From Asaia bogorensis (lineage in GTDB: Bacteria; Pseudomonadota; Alphaproteobacteria; Acetobacterales; Acetobacteraceae): a stretch of DNA of 43,010 nucleotides. Both the position numbers and the translations under genes were made by a program. Of the stretch, positions 33,427-42,748 are shown in pieces (the first letter of the stretch is position 1; the number at the start of each line of letters is the position of its first letter). The notes under the pieces are model-generated. The model was not told the DNA's origin. It saw only the letters and a program-made list of their open reading frames with translations, and ran no database searches. The stretch spans positions 1-43,010 of the forward strand of contig CAMBRC010000033.1 of NCBI GenBank assembly GCA_945869965.1. The letters are read 5' to 3'.

Positions 33427-34662
33427 ATGAGCATCCTCGCCCGCGCCGCCCTGTTCCCCCTGCTCGCCGCCGCCATCGTCTGGCGCCTGCCGGAGGTGTT
33501 CACCGAGGGCCGGTTCTGGGCCGAGGAAGGCGTCGTCTACTATAGCAAGGCGTGGCACCTCCCCGCCTGGCAGGCCCTGACCGCCCTGCATTCCGGCTAC
33601 CTCAACATCATCGCCAACACCGCCACCCTGCTCGCCAGCCGCCTGGTGGCGCTGGAACACGCACCCTTCATCACCGCCGGGATCGCGCTCCTGGTCCAGC
33701 TCCTGCCGGCCCTCCTGCTGGCCACCGCCGCCGAGACCTGGCTGCGCCGCCCCGCCCCCCTGGCGGCCGCCGTGCTGCTGACCATCCTGCCGGTCCGCGC
33801 CGGCGAACCCTGGCTCAACTCAATCACCAGCCACTTCCACATGATGGCCTGCCTCGGCCTGATCCTCGCCCTCGCGCCCCGCCGCGACGGCATCGGCCGC
33901 CTGCGCCTCGCCATCCTGCTCATCGCCCCGATGAGCGGCCCCGGCAACGCCTTCCTCTGGCCCCTCTTCGTCCTCCGCGCCTGGCGCGAACGCTCAACCG
34001 AACGCTGGCTCCAGGTCGCAGTGATGGCCCTGGGCATCGCCATCCAGGCCGCCCTGGTCCTGTCCGCCCCGATCGAGAACCGCCCCTTCGGCGCCCCCCT
34101 GCACGTCGTACTGGCCGTCTTCGGCATCGAGCACGTCGTGCTGCCGCTGCTCGGCGGACCCGCCACCCAGCCTTTGGCAATCGCGCTCTACCTCGCCTTC
34201 GAGGCCGGACACCCGCCCTTCTGGATCATCGCCCTGCCCGTCCCAGTGCTCGGCGTCCTCGGTCTGGCCGCCTGGCGCCGGGCCGACTCCACCACGCTAT
34301 GGCTGTTCCTCGCCGCAATCTGGCTGGCCGCCATTTCGTATTACACTGCGCTGACGCCGAACAAACCGAACCAGCTCCTGCTCGGCCTGGGCATGCGATA
34401 CGCCTTCGCCCCCACCCTGCTGCTCGGCATCTGCCTCGTCGGCCTCGCCGCCACCACCCCGGCCCCGCTGCTGCGCCACATCGCCACCGGCGCCGTCTGG
34501 TGGCTCCTGGCCGTCGGCACCTCCAGCTACCACGACAATCCCGCCTTCGACACCGGCCCGAACTGGTCCAAGGAAGTCGCCGCCTGGCGCGCCAACCCCG
34601 CCCACCCGATCCAGCTCTGGCCCCCGGGCTGGGCGATGCCGTTGCAGCCTCGGATGAAGTGA
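33427..34662 (+). CDS. Polytopic membrane protein, possible GT-C-type glycosyltransferase
   Basis: 411 residues from the ATG at 33427. About ten hydrophobic segments, including ALFPLLAAAIVW, ITAGIALLVQLLPALLLATA, AAVLLTILPV, LRLAILLIAP, LPVPVLGVLGLAAW, TLWLFLAAIWLAAI and LLGICLVGLAA. An acidic motif RFWAEEGVVYY lies in the first external loop after segment 1. Acidic residues in that place and a large hydrophobic body are typical of GT-C polyprenyl-phosphate-sugar transferases, but I cannot confirm a family. The C-terminal 40 residues are soluble. Codons end mainly in C. It stands alone between two hairpin repeats. Confidence 0.8.
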   Translation: MSILARAALFPLLAAAIVWRLPEVFTEGRFWAEEGVVYYSKAWHLPAWQALTALHSGYLNIIANTATLLASRLVALEHAPFITAGIALLVQLLPALLLATAAETWLRRPAPLAAAVLLTILPVRAGEPWLNSITSHFHMMACLGLILALAPRRDGIGRLRLAILLIAPMSGPGNAFLWPLFVLRAWRERSTERWLQVAVMALGIAIQAALVLSAPIENRPFGAPLHVVLAVFGIEHVVLPLLGGPATQPLAIALYLAFEAGHPPFWIIALPVPVLGVLGLAAWRRADSTTLWLFLAAIWLAAISYYTALTPNKPNQLLLGLGMRYAFAPTLLLGICLVGLAATTPAPLLRHIATGAVWWLLAVGTSSYHDNPAFDTGPNWSKEVAAWRANPAHPIQLWPPGWAMPLQPRMK

Positions 34663-34680
34663 CGGCCCAAGAAAGAAAGC

Positions 34681-34713
34681 GCTTCTTTTTGGAAAAAGAA
34701 GCAAAAACTTTTA
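34681..34713. repeat. AT-rich hairpin repeat (copy 8) reaching into a stop codon
   Basis: Stem at 34681-34702 (GCTTCTTTTT / AAAAAGAAGC, two-base loop), then AAAAACTTTTATCC. It lies between the convergent membrane protein and D-aminoacylase genes. The TAA of the D-aminoacylase gene (34711-34713) falls in the conserved 3' flank of the repeat, so the element may supply that stop codon. Confidence 0.8.
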
Positions 34714-36165
34714 TCCGTTGCCGCGCGTGACCAGCCGGCCAGCGCGCGCTTCGGTGGCGCCCTGGCCGTGAACGTAGGCGCTCTGACCGTTCACCCAGGT
34801 TTCCAGAATTCCGATCGACGGGCGCGTCGGGTGGTCGAAATCCGCCGCATCCCGAACCGTCGCGGGGTCGAACAGCACCAGATCGGCAAACGCACCCGGC
34901 CGGATCACGCCGCGGTCCACGATCCCAAAAACCTCGGCCACCCGCCCGGTCATCTTGTGCACCGCGGTCTCCATGCTGAACAGCTTCAGCTCGCGCGCGT
35001 AATACCCCAGCACCCGCGGAAAACACCCCCACAGCCGCGGATGCGGAAACGTGTCATGCGGCAACCCGTCCGAGCCGATCATCGACAACGGATGCTGCAT
35101 GATCCGCCGCACGTCGCCCTCGTCCATCTGGAACAGGATCGCCCCGGCCGGCAACAGCCTCTCGCCGGCCTCCTTCAGCGACATGTTCCACTGCTTGGCG
35201 ATATCGGCCAGAAACCGCCCCTCCATCTCCGGATGCGGGTTTGACCAGGCAATCTTCACCGGCACATCCGGACGCACCCGATCCGGCATCAGCACAGTCG
35301 AGCCGGCATAGTACGGATACACGTCGAAATCCACGCGGTGCCGCTCGCGCAACCGCTCGATCAGCGCCAGCGTCTCCACCGACCTTCCGAAATTCTCCGG
35401 CATCGAACATTTGTGATGCGAAATCACCACCGGCACGCCGCTTTCCTCGCCAATCCGCACCGTCTCGTTGATGCTGTCCAGCACGAAATCCGCCTCGTCG
35501 CGCATATGCGAGACATAAATGCCCCCCGTCTCCCGCAACGCCTGCGCCACCGCAATCACCTCATCCGTCGGCGCCTCCATATTCGGCGGATAGTACAGCC
35601 CGGTCGAAAACCCGCTCGCCCCCTCGCGCAAGCTCGCCGCCAACCGCCCCCGCATATGCTCGGCCTCGCGGTCGGTGGCAGCGCGCTTCACGTCGCCATT
35701 CATCGCCTCCACCCGCAACGCCATATGCCCGATCATCGCATAGGTATTCACCGGCGCCGGCGCATCCGCCAACCGCCGCGCGTAATCCCCAAAACTATCA
35801 AAAACCCACCACGACTCATCGCCCAACAAATCCAACGGCGGAATCGGCCGAGACTTCATCCGCACCGGCGACAAGCTGATCCCGCAATTGCCAACAACAA
35901 CCGTCGAAACCCCCTGGCTCATCTTGCACAGCATGCAAGCCGGCCCGCACAGCACCGCCCGGTCATCATGCGTATGCGCATCAATGAACCCCGGCGCCAC
36001 CGCCTTCCCGGTCGCGATCACCTCGCGATCCCCCGAATACCCCCCGAGATCGCCCACCGCCACGATCCGGTCCCCCGACACCCCCACATCCCCCTTCGTC
36101 CGGGCCGTGCCCGTCCCATCGAAAATCGTCGCATCGCGCAAAATGAGATCACACCGCAAAGACAT
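34711..36165 (-). CDS. N-acyl-D-amino-acid deacylase (D-aminoacylase) family amidohydrolase
   Basis: 484 residues from an ATG with GAGGAG upstream. Metal and substrate motifs in order: VAPGFIDAHTHDDRAVL (HxH with D-D, about residues 57-73), VVGNCGIS (Cys ligand of the family), YVSHMRDEAD, VVISHHKCSMPENFG (His ligands) and MIGSDGLPHD (catalytic Asp). The small beta-barrel is closed by the C-terminal ETWVNGQ segment. D-aminoacylases release D-amino acids from N-acyl forms; close relatives act on N-acyl-D-glutamate or D-aspartate. Third gene of the HyuA-HyuB-deacylase operon, 4 bases after HyuB, which fits a route for D-configured or cyclic amino-acid derivatives. Confidence 0.93.
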   Translation of the reverse strand: MSLRCDLILRDATIFDGTGTARTKGDVGVSGDRIVAVGDLGGYSGDREVIATGKAVAPGFIDAHTHDDRAVLCGPACMLCKMSQGVSTVVVGNCGISLSPVRMKSRPIPPLDLLGDESWWVFDSFGDYARRLADAPAPVNTYAMIGHMALRVEAMNGDVKRAATDREAEHMRGRLAASLREGASGFSTGLYYPPNMEAPTDEVIAVAQALRETGGIYVSHMRDEADFVLDSINETVRIGEESGVPVVISHHKCSMPENFGRSVETLALIERLRERHRVDFDVYPYYAGSTVLMPDRVRPDVPVKIAWSNPHPEMEGRFLADIAKQWNMSLKEAGERLLPAGAILFQMDEGDVRRIMQHPLSMIGSDGLPHDTFPHPRLWGCFPRVLGYYARELKLFSMETAVHKMTGRVAEVFGIVDRGVIRPGAFADLVLFDPATVRDAADFDHPTRPSIGILETWVNGQSAYVHGQGATEARAGRLVTRGNG

Positions 36166-36169
36166 CGAA

Positions 36170-37891
36170 TCAGCTCCTCAACCCAACCGTCGCCGCCAAA
36201 TCCAAAACCCCCAGCGCGTCCACCACAACCCCATACAACCCCCGCGCCTCCTCAACCGAAACCAACCCATCCCGAACATCCCGCGCTACCAGCGAGGGAT
36301 CGCGCAACATCGGGTCCCCCATCCCCCCGCCCCCCGGCAACTCCAAAATCAGCCGGTCGTTATCCGGAATCACCTGAAACCCCTTCGGCCGCAAAACCTT
36401 CCCCGACTTCAACCGCACCGCCCCCGCCGCCCCATCGCCCCCGCCATCCCGCCCCTTCGGCGCATTGGCAATCCGGTCAAACGTCGCATTCACCGCATAT
36501 TCCAGCTCCCCCTTCGTCCCCACCTCCATCACCTGCCCAAACCCGCCCCGCGTCAGCCCCGCCCCCCCCGACCCCTCGCGCAACTCCTTGCGCCAGAACA
36601 CCAGCGGCGAAACATTCTCCGTCGCTTCCACCGGCATCGTCCGAACCCCCGACGGAAACGCCGTGGCATCCAACCCATCCAACGTCCGCCGCGCCCCCGT
36701 CCCCCCCGAATTGAACGTAATAATCTCAAAATCACTCACCACCGGCCGATTCCCCCGCGCCTGCCCAGACACGCTCGCCCCCCCACGCATCGGCGGATTC
36801 CACAAACACGAAGCCCCCTCCGCAGCCACCCTGTCCGGCACCACCTGGTGCAAACACCCCATCACCAGATCCGGAATCAAATGCCCAATCACATGCCGCA
36901 CACTCACCGGATAAGGCCGCGGCGCGTTCAAAATACACCCCTCAGGAATCACCATCCGAAACGGCGCCAAACTCGCCCAGTTATTGGGAATCTCCGGCGC
37001 CACCACCACCTTGATGCCAAAACACGCATACGCCCGCGTATACGCCGGCGGCACATTGATCCCCCGCTGCGACAACCCCGACGTCCCCGCGAAATCCACC
37101 TCGATCGCATCATCGAGAATGGTCATCGACCCCTTCAGCGTCACCGGCTCGTCATACCCATCCGAACTGATCTCCGCCGAGAAAACCCCGCGCCCCAGCT
37201 TGCCAATCTCCGCCACCGTCGCCCGCAACGAAGCCTCAAAAATGAACGAAGCCAACGGATCCAAACTATCCATGGCAAACTCGTCCATCATCTCCACCAG
37301 CCGCTTCGCCCCCGCGTCATTGCACGCACACAGCGAATAAACATCCCCCTCCAACTCCACCGGCAACCGCGACCCCCACCGGATGAAATCAAAGAACGTC
37401 TCATTCGCCACCCCCTGGTCAAAGCATTTCACAATCGGAATATACAGCCCCTCCTCGAAAACACTCCGCCCCTCCGGCCCCATCCCCAGGCCCCCGATAT
37501 CGATCACATGCGCCGTATTGGCGAACAGCCCGACAATCGCCCCATTGCGAAAAGCCGGCGTAACCACCGTCAGATCATGCAAATGCCCCGTCCCCAACCA
37601 GGGATCATTGGTGATGTAGTGATCCCCCGCCTTCATCCCCGCCGCCGGAAACTTCGCCAGAAAATGCCCGACGCTCTCCATCATCGAGTTCACATGCCCC
37701 GGCGTCCCCGTCACCGCCTGGGCCATCATCCGCCCCTGCAGATCAAATATCCCCGCCGACAAATCCCCCGCCTCCCGCACCGTCGTCGAAAACGCCGTGC
37801 GGATCATGATCTGTGCCTGCTCCTCCACCACCGAGATCAGCCGGTTCCACATGATCTGCCGCTGGATCGCCGCCATCTGCCCGCCCGACAT
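36170..37891 (-). CDS. Hydantoinase B / 5-oxoprolinase beta-type subunit
   Basis: 573 residues. HyuB signature segments: MWNRLISVVEEQAQIMIRTA, SAGIFDLQGRMMAQAVTGTPGH (split about residues 46-67), GDHYITNDPWLGTGHLHDL, VDFAGTSGLSQRGINVPPAYT, and the C-terminal Gly-rich closing segment LELPGGGGMGDP. HyuA and HyuB together make an ATP-dependent lactam or ketone-activating enzyme: 5-oxoprolinase, N-methylhydantoinase or acetone carboxylase type. Carboxylase systems have a third subunit that is absent here, so a hydrolase is likelier. Its ATG overlaps the HyuA stop by one base (TGATG). Confidence 0.93.
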   Translation of the reverse strand: MSGGQMAAIQRQIMWNRLISVVEEQAQIMIRTAFSTTVREAGDLSAGIFDLQGRMMAQAVTGTPGHVNSMMESVGHFLAKFPAAGMKAGDHYITNDPWLGTGHLHDLTVVTPAFRNGAIVGLFANTAHVIDIGGLGMGPEGRSVFEEGLYIPIVKCFDQGVANETFFDFIRWGSRLPVELEGDVYSLCACNDAGAKRLVEMMDEFAMDSLDPLASFIFEASLRATVAEIGKLGRGVFSAEISSDGYDEPVTLKGSMTILDDAIEVDFAGTSGLSQRGINVPPAYTRAYACFGIKVVVAPEIPNNWASLAPFRMVIPEGCILNAPRPYPVSVRHVIGHLIPDLVMGCLHQVVPDRVAAEGASCLWNPPMRGGASVSGQARGNRPVVSDFEIITFNSGGTGARRTLDGLDATAFPSGVRTMPVEATENVSPLVFWRKELREGSGGAGLTRGGFGQVMEVGTKGELEYAVNATFDRIANAPKGRDGGGDGAAGAVRLKSGKVLRPKGFQVIPDNDRLILELPGGGGMGDPMLRDPSLVARDVRDGLVSVEEARGLYGVVVDALGVLDLAATVGLRS

Positions 37892-39966
37892 CAGCGTGCT
37901 CCCCGCACCAGCTCAAGATACCCAAACCCATTCACCGAAGCCGACCACCCCGGCCCCACCAACGTCGACGTCTCATCCTCGGCAATAATCGCCGGCCCAG
38001 AAATCGCCGCCCCCGCCACCAACGCCGCGCGATCAAACACCGCCCACTCCGCCACCTCCCCCGTCACACTATCCCGCACCGCCTGCCACCGCCCCGCCAC
38101 CGGCCGAGAAACCGGCGGCGCCATCACCCCCGCCCCCACTTCCTCGCGCAAAGTCGCCACCACAACCGCGTAGCTCATGATCTCAACATCCGACCCCGGC
38201 ACCGGCCGATCATAAAACCTGCTGTATTCCACATCATAAGCCGCCCGAAGCCCCGCCACATCCGCCTCAACCAGCCTGCGCGCCGGCAGCGGAACCGGGA
38301 TCTCATGCCCCTGCCCCACATACCGCATGAACGCGATCCGGCTCTGCGTCACCGCCGCCCCAAAACTCCCCGCCGCCACAACCCCTTCCGCCTCCCGCAC
38401 CATATCGTCCAACAACCCATTCACCGCCCGAACATCGAACGACCGAAACCGCTGATACAAACTCCGCACCACCTCATACCCCACCGGCGCCCGCAAGAAC
38501 CCGATCGCACTCCCAACCCCCGCCCCGCTCGGCACCAGCACCCGGTCAATCCCGATCTTCTCCGCCACCCGATACCCATGCACCGGCCCCCCACCCCCAA
38601 ACGCAATCATCGTGCGCCCATCATAACTCTTGCCCGATTCAATCGCATGCACCCGCGCCGCGTTGGCCATGTTCTCATCCACCATCTCCACAACCGCCAA
38701 CCCCGCCATCTCCGCCGAAAGCCCCAGCTTCCCGCCAACATGCTCGGCCAAAGCTCCCAGCGCCGCCCTCCCATCCAACACCATCGTCCCCCCCGCAAAC
38801 CGCGCAGCCTCGTACCGCCCCAGCGCCAAATTCGCATCCGTCACCGCCGGCCGAACCCCACCGCGCCCATAACAAGCCGGCCCCGGCATCGCCCCCGCAC
38901 TCTCCGGCCCAACCCCAATCCGCCCCAACCCATCCACCTGCGCCAGGCTCCCGCCCCCCGCCCCGATCTCCACCATCTCAATCACCGGAATCCGCAGCGG
39001 CAGCCCCGACCCCCGCCGAAACCGCCCCACCCGTGCCACCTCGAAACTCCGCGAAGTCTGCGGCCGCCCATCATCGATCAGACAGATCTTCGCCGTCGTC
39101 CCCCCCATATCAAACGACAGCACGCTCGAAAGCCCGCACTCCCGCGCCACATGCGCCGAGAAGATCGCCCCCCCCGCCGGCCCGCTCTCCACCAGCCGGA
39201 TCGGAAACCGGCACGCCGTCTCAATCGTCGTCAGCCCCCCGCCCGACAACATCAAGAACACCGGCGCCCCAACCCCAACCCCCTTCAACTCCCCCGCCAG
39301 CCGCCCCAAATAGCTGGCCATCAACGGCTGCACATACGCATTCGCCGCCGTCGTCGAAAACCGCTCCCACTCCCGCATCTCCGGCGAAACCTCGCTGGAA
39401 ATCGAAACCGCCACCCCCGGCAACCCCGCCTCCAAAATCTCCCGCGCCCGCCGCTCATGCGCCCCATTCACGAAGCTATGCAGAAACCCCACCGCCACAC
39501 TCTGCACCGCCTCGCGCTGCAAAACCGGCACCAGCGCCCGCACCCCCGCCTCATCCAGCTTCAGCAAAACCCGCCCGGTATTATCCAGCCGCTCCGCCAC
39601 CACCAGCCGCAAATGCCGCGGCACCAGCGGTTCCGGCAGCGTAATATTCAAATCATACTGGTCGTACCGGCTCTCATTGCCCATCGCCAAAACATCGCGA
39701 AACCCCTGCGTCGTCACCAGCGCCGTCACCGCCCCCTTGCGCTCAATAATCGCGTTGGTCGCCAGCGTCGTGCCATGGATCACAATCGCCACATCCCCCG
39801 GCCCCAACCCCGCCGCCGCCAAAATCGCCCGCACCCCCGCCATCACCCCCTGCTCGGGCGCGGCCGGCGTGGTCAAAACCTTGATCGTCGTCCGCCGCCC
39901 CCCATCCTCCAGGGCCAAATCGGTGAAAGTCCCGCCGATATCGACGGCAAGGCGTGCAGTGGCCAT
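37891..39966 (-). CDS. Hydantoinase A / 5-oxoprolinase alpha-type subunit
   Basis: 691 residues from the ATG at 39966, with CGGAG upstream; a TTG nine bases earlier is in frame. The actin-fold ATPase is visible as RLAVDIGGTFTDLALED (phosphate 1), HGTTLATNAIIERKGA, ESGPAGGAIFSAHVA and SFDMGGTTAKICLIDDG (phosphate 2), followed by the MGPESAGAMPGPACYGRGG-type loop as GVGPESAGAMPGPACYG. Length matches stand-alone HyuA. It activates the lactam carbonyl by phosphorylation, and HyuB completes ring opening. First gene of the operon; the gap upstream contains only repeats and the promoter. Confidence 0.94.
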   Translation of the reverse strand: MATARLAVDIGGTFTDLALEDGGRRTTIKVLTTPAAPEQGVMAGVRAILAAAGLGPGDVAIVIHGTTLATNAIIERKGAVTALVTTQGFRDVLAMGNESRYDQYDLNITLPEPLVPRHLRLVVAERLDNTGRVLLKLDEAGVRALVPVLQREAVQSVAVGFLHSFVNGAHERRAREILEAGLPGVAVSISSEVSPEMREWERFSTTAANAYVQPLMASYLGRLAGELKGVGVGAPVFLMLSGGGLTTIETACRFPIRLVESGPAGGAIFSAHVARECGLSSVLSFDMGGTTAKICLIDDGRPQTSRSFEVARVGRFRRGSGLPLRIPVIEMVEIGAGGGSLAQVDGLGRIGVGPESAGAMPGPACYGRGGVRPAVTDANLALGRYEAARFAGGTMVLDGRAALGALAEHVGGKLGLSAEMAGLAVVEMVDENMANAARVHAIESGKSYDGRTMIAFGGGGPVHGYRVAEKIGIDRVLVPSGAGVGSAIGFLRAPVGYEVVRSLYQRFRSFDVRAVNGLLDDMVREAEGVVAAGSFGAAVTQSRIAFMRYVGQGHEIPVPLPARRLVEADVAGLRAAYDVEYSRFYDRPVPGSDVEIMSYAVVVATLREEVGAGVMAPPVSRPVAGRWQAVRDSVTGEVAEWAVFDRAALVAGAAISGPAIIAEDETSTLVGPGWSASVNGFGYLELVRGAR

Positions 39967-40358
39967 AGACGGCAAGCTCCGTTGTCAGGGATCACACCCA
40001 CTCAACCGGCCCGCCGCCGCTCTGGCAAGAGCACGCCCGCCATGGGCAAACAGGCAAGGCAAGCGGCAGGAAGGCAAGAATCTTCTTTTTGTGAACAAAA
40101 AGAAGCAAAAAAACTTCATCCATCAGGCAGAACCGTCATCCCGGGCGGAGCGAAGGACCCGCGCTGCCCACCCGGCATTCATCATCTCGTCCCGCCCCAT
40201 CGAATAAAGTTTTTTTGCTTCTTTTTGTTCACAAAAAGAAGACTCCCTCTGCCACTTGCCGTCCTCCCCACCCCCCTCCCTCCCGGTAACCCGCCCTTAA
40301 TGCCATTCCGGCAACATCCCGCCACGACGATCGGATTAACCACTAGTAGGATTGCCAC
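39967..40358. repeat. Divergent 392-base gap with an inverted hairpin pair (copies 9 and 10) and a dispersed repeat
   Basis: No gene seen. Copy 9 has its stem at 40082-40105 and copy 10, inverted, at 40218-40241; their stems and A-tract flanks are nearly identical (CAAAAAAACTT). Between them, 40133-40164 is one copy of the CCGTCATCCCGGGCGGAGCG type repeat (other copies at 42190-42222 and 42811-42842). The gap must hold the promoters of HyuA (minus) and the chemotaxis receptor (plus). I could not place either with confidence. Confidence 0.8.
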
Positions 40359-42053
40359 ATGGACCGCCTCCTGGAATCCCTGCGCCTCTGGCAGAAAGCC
40401 CTCATCCCCATCGTCCTCTGCGCCCTCGTCGCGGTCGGCCTCTCGGCAAAACTGCTATCGGTGCTGGACACCACCAGCCGTGAATACGACCACCTGCTGA
40501 ATCAAGAGGCCGAAGCATCGGTCTGGGCCACCCGCATGGGCGCCACCGTCATCGATCTCGCCCGCGTCACCTGGCGCGCCATGGCCGACGACTCCGCCGA
40601 CGCCGCCACCGAGCGCCGCGATATCGAAGCCCTGCTGCCGGTCTTCACCGAACGCGCCGCCAAAACGCGCGCCCTGCTCGGACCAAACCCGCTCGCCGCC
40701 AAGGTGGCCGAGTTCGAACGCTCCTTCGCCACCATGCACGCCGCGGCACTCGAAGCGACGAAACTGTCCCAGGCCAGCAACCCCGCCGCCGCCCTCACGC
40801 AAATGCGGACCAAATTCACCCCGGTCCTGACCACCACCCGCCAGCAACTGCTCGATTTCGCTGACACCGTCGTGCGCGAAACCGAACAGCGCGCAACCGC
40901 CCTCGCCGATGCCGCGGCAACCACCCGCACCCAGGCCATCGCCGTCGTCATCGGCTCCATCATCGCCGTCCTTGCCCTCGGCCTGTGGATCGCGCTCCGC
41001 GGGATCGTCAATCCGCTGAACGCGCTGACCGCCAGCATGGCGCAACTGGCCGACGGCAAGCTGGACACCAAGGTGCCGGGTGCCAAGCGCGGCGATGAGA
41101 TCGGCGTCATGTCGCGCACGGTCGAAACCTTCCGCCAGAGCCTGCAGGAAGTCGAGAAGCTGAAGGCCGACCAGGAAGCCGCCAAGGCCCAGGCGGAATT
41201 GGACAAGCGCGCCGCCATGAACGCCCTCGCCGACCAGTTCCAATCCAGCGTCGGCACCGTCGTCAACACCCTGTCGGCCGCCTCCACCGAACTCACCGCC
41301 GCCGCCGGCTCCATGGCCGCCATCGCCGACGAAACCTCGCGCCAGTCCACCACCGTGGCCTCCGCCTCCGAACAGGCCAGCGTCAACGTCCAGACCGTCG
41401 CCAGCGCCGCCGAGGAACTCTCCGCCTCGGTCGCCGAAATCAGCCGCCAGGTCGCCCAGTCCACCCAGATCGCCGGCCGCGCCATGGCCGAGGTCGAACA
41501 GACCAACCTGTCCGTCCAGAGCCTGACCACCTCGGTCACCCGCATCAGCGAAGTCGTCCGCCTGATCAGCGAAATCGCCAGCCAGACCAACCTCCTCGCC
41601 CTGAACGCCACCATCGAGGCCGCCCGCGCCGGTGACGCCGGCAAAGGCTTCGCCGTCGTCGCCTCCGAGGTCAAGCACCTCGCCACCCAGACCGCCCGCG
41701 CCACCGAAGACATCTCCGGCCGCATCGACGAAATCCAGGGCGCCACCGCCCAGAGCGTCGACGCCATCGGCCGCATCAACGACGTCATCAAGCAGATGAA
41801 CGAAATCTCCCTGGCCATCGCCTCGGCCGTCGAGGAGCAAGGCGCGGCCACCCAGGAAATCGCCCGCAACGTCGCCCAGGCCGCCGACGGCACCCAGCTC
41901 GTCTCGTCGAACATCCTCGCCGTCACCCAGGCCTCCGCCGAAACCGGCACCGCCGCCAGTCAGGTCCAAGCCTCCTCCGCCGAAGTCGCCCAACAAGCCG
42001 AAGGCCTGCGCAGCCAGGTCGCCACCTTCCTCACCCAAGTCCGCGCCGCCTGA
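40359..42053 (+). CDS. Methyl-accepting chemotaxis protein
   Basis: 564 residues. First membrane segment at about residues 13-34 (KALIPIVLCALVAVGLSAKL), a helical periplasmic sensor of about 155 residues with four-helix-bundle character, second segment at about 190-212 (AIAVVIGSIIAVLALGLWIA), HAMP domain (about 213-268), then the cytoplasmic signalling coiled coil. The hairpin tip is standard: RLISEIASQTNLLALNATIE followed by AARAGDAGKGFAVVASEV (about residues 407-440). The last residues lack the NWETF pentapeptide for CheR/CheB docking. No chemotaxis operon is adjacent, so it is an orphan receptor. TAGGA precedes the start at a short distance. Confidence 0.95.
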   Translation: MDRLLESLRLWQKALIPIVLCALVAVGLSAKLLSVLDTTSREYDHLLNQEAEASVWATRMGATVIDLARVTWRAMADDSADAATERRDIEALLPVFTERAAKTRALLGPNPLAAKVAEFERSFATMHAAALEATKLSQASNPAAALTQMRTKFTPVLTTTRQQLLDFADTVVRETEQRATALADAAATTRTQAIAVVIGSIIAVLALGLWIALRGIVNPLNALTASMAQLADGKLDTKVPGAKRGDEIGVMSRTVETFRQSLQEVEKLKADQEAAKAQAELDKRAAMNALADQFQSSVGTVVNTLSAASTELTAAAGSMAAIADETSRQSTTVASASEQASVNVQTVASAAEELSASVAEISRQVAQSTQIAGRAMAEVEQTNLSVQSLTTSVTRISEVVRLISEIASQTNLLALNATIEAARAGDAGKGFAVVASEVKHLATQTARATEDISGRIDEIQGATAQSVDAIGRINDVIKQMNEISLAIASAVEEQGAATQEIARNVAQAADGTQLVSSNILAVTQASAETGTAASQVQASSAEVAQQAEGLRSQVATFLTQVRAA

Positions 42054-42078
42054 TTCCCGAAAAGTCGAAGACAAGACT

Positions 42079-42116
42079 CTTCTTTTTGTGAACAAAAAGA
42101 AGCAAAAAAACTTCAT
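42079..42116. repeat. AT-rich hairpin repeat (copy 11)
   Basis: Stem at 42079-42102 (CTTCTTTTTGTG / AACAAAAAGAAG), then CAAAAAAACTTCATTC, 25 bases after the chemotaxis receptor stop. It is identical in stem to copies 9 and 12. In this place it could end the receptor transcript. Confidence 0.8.
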
Positions 42117-42135
42117 TCACTTGCTTCTTGCTTCC

Positions 42136-42169
42136 CTCCCCCCGCTTGCGGGGGGAGCCGGAGGGGGGC
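42136..42169. repeat. GC-rich hairpin repeat
   Basis: CTCCCCCCGC and GCGGGGGGAG form a perfect 10-bp stem with a TT loop (42136-42157), followed by CCGGAGGGGGGC. A near-identical copy in reverse orientation lies at 4584-4617, also beside an AT-rich hairpin repeat, so the two families travel together. Confidence 0.75.
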
Positions 42170-42189
42170 GCTTCCAACCACTGTATCTC

Positions 42190-42222
42190 CCGTCACCCTG
42201 AACAAAGTGAAGGACCCACGCT
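42190..42222. repeat. Dispersed repeat of the CGTCATCC..GAGCGAAGCGAAGGATCC type
   Basis: One of three related copies (40133-40164, 42190-42222, 42811-42842). The shared core is CGTCA-C-C...G-GAAGGA-CCACGC. All lie within 100 bases of an AT-rich hairpin repeat. Short elements of this kind are widespread in intergenic DNA of proteobacteria; no function is shown. Confidence 0.6.
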
Positions 42223-42284
42223 TTTCTTGCTTTGCAACCCAACCTCCAGTCGCGCTGCGTCGGGCGTTGTGCCATTGCTAAGCA

Positions 42285-42737
42285 ATGGAATCCCCCTCTC
42301 CCCCCTGGCGCCGCGCCCTGCGCCACGCCACCACCCTGCTGCTGATCGGCCTTTACTGCGCCGTCACCGCCCCCGTCATCGCCACCATCCTGATGGCCGT
42401 GCGGGCAAACGGACTCACCTACGAACTCCCCGCCGCCCTCATCCTCGTCCCCATGACCATCCTGTACGCCGGCCCCGCCGCCTTCGTGCTCGGCCTCATC
42501 CTCGGCTGGATGCTGCTGGTCCTGGCCGTCAACGGCATCAACAACCTCGCCGCCCGAACCGCCACCGCCGCCCTGATCGCCACCACCGTCTGGTGGCTGG
42601 CCGACCCCCTGGCCAACACAACATCCGGCGAAAACACCGGCACCCCGCTCGGCGACTGGCTCATCTGGAGCGCCACCGCAACCCTCACCGCGCTGATGTT
42701 CACCCGCCGCTGGATCGCACGAAGAATCGAATATTAG
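42285..42737 (+). CDS. Small four-helix membrane protein, unknown function
   Basis: 150 residues with four hydrophobic segments: about 14-37 (ATTLLLIGLYCAVTAPVIAT), 46-66 (LPAALILVPMTILYAGPAAF), 67-85 (VLGLILGWMLLVLAV) and a later pair around 92-105 and 125-140. No family recognised. The start is uncertain: no ribosome binding site is present, and the ATG lies in the right arm of a perfect 7-bp hairpin (CCATTGC-TAA-GCAATGG, 42272-42288), which would hide the start codon in the mRNA. Codons end mainly in C, as in other + strand genes of this half. Confidence 0.7.
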   Translation: MESPSPPWRRALRHATTLLLIGLYCAVTAPVIATILMAVRANGLTYELPAALILVPMTILYAGPAAFVLGLILGWMLLVLAVNGINNLAARTATAALIATTVWWLADPLANTTSGENTGTPLGDWLIWSATATLTALMFTRRWIARRIEY

Positions 42738-42748
42738 GAAAGATAAGA

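Noticed and set aside
36170-39966. Acetone carboxylase or acetophenone carboxylase reading for HyuA/HyuB
   Set aside because: The additional small subunit of those carboxylases is absent, and the operon continues with a D-aminoacylase, which fits lactam or amide hydrolysis better.
37891-40500. Very long plus-strand open frames opposite HyuA and HyuB
   Set aside because: Pro/Arg/His-rich translations without domains, caused by extreme C-richness of this strand; the minus strand encodes complete known families.
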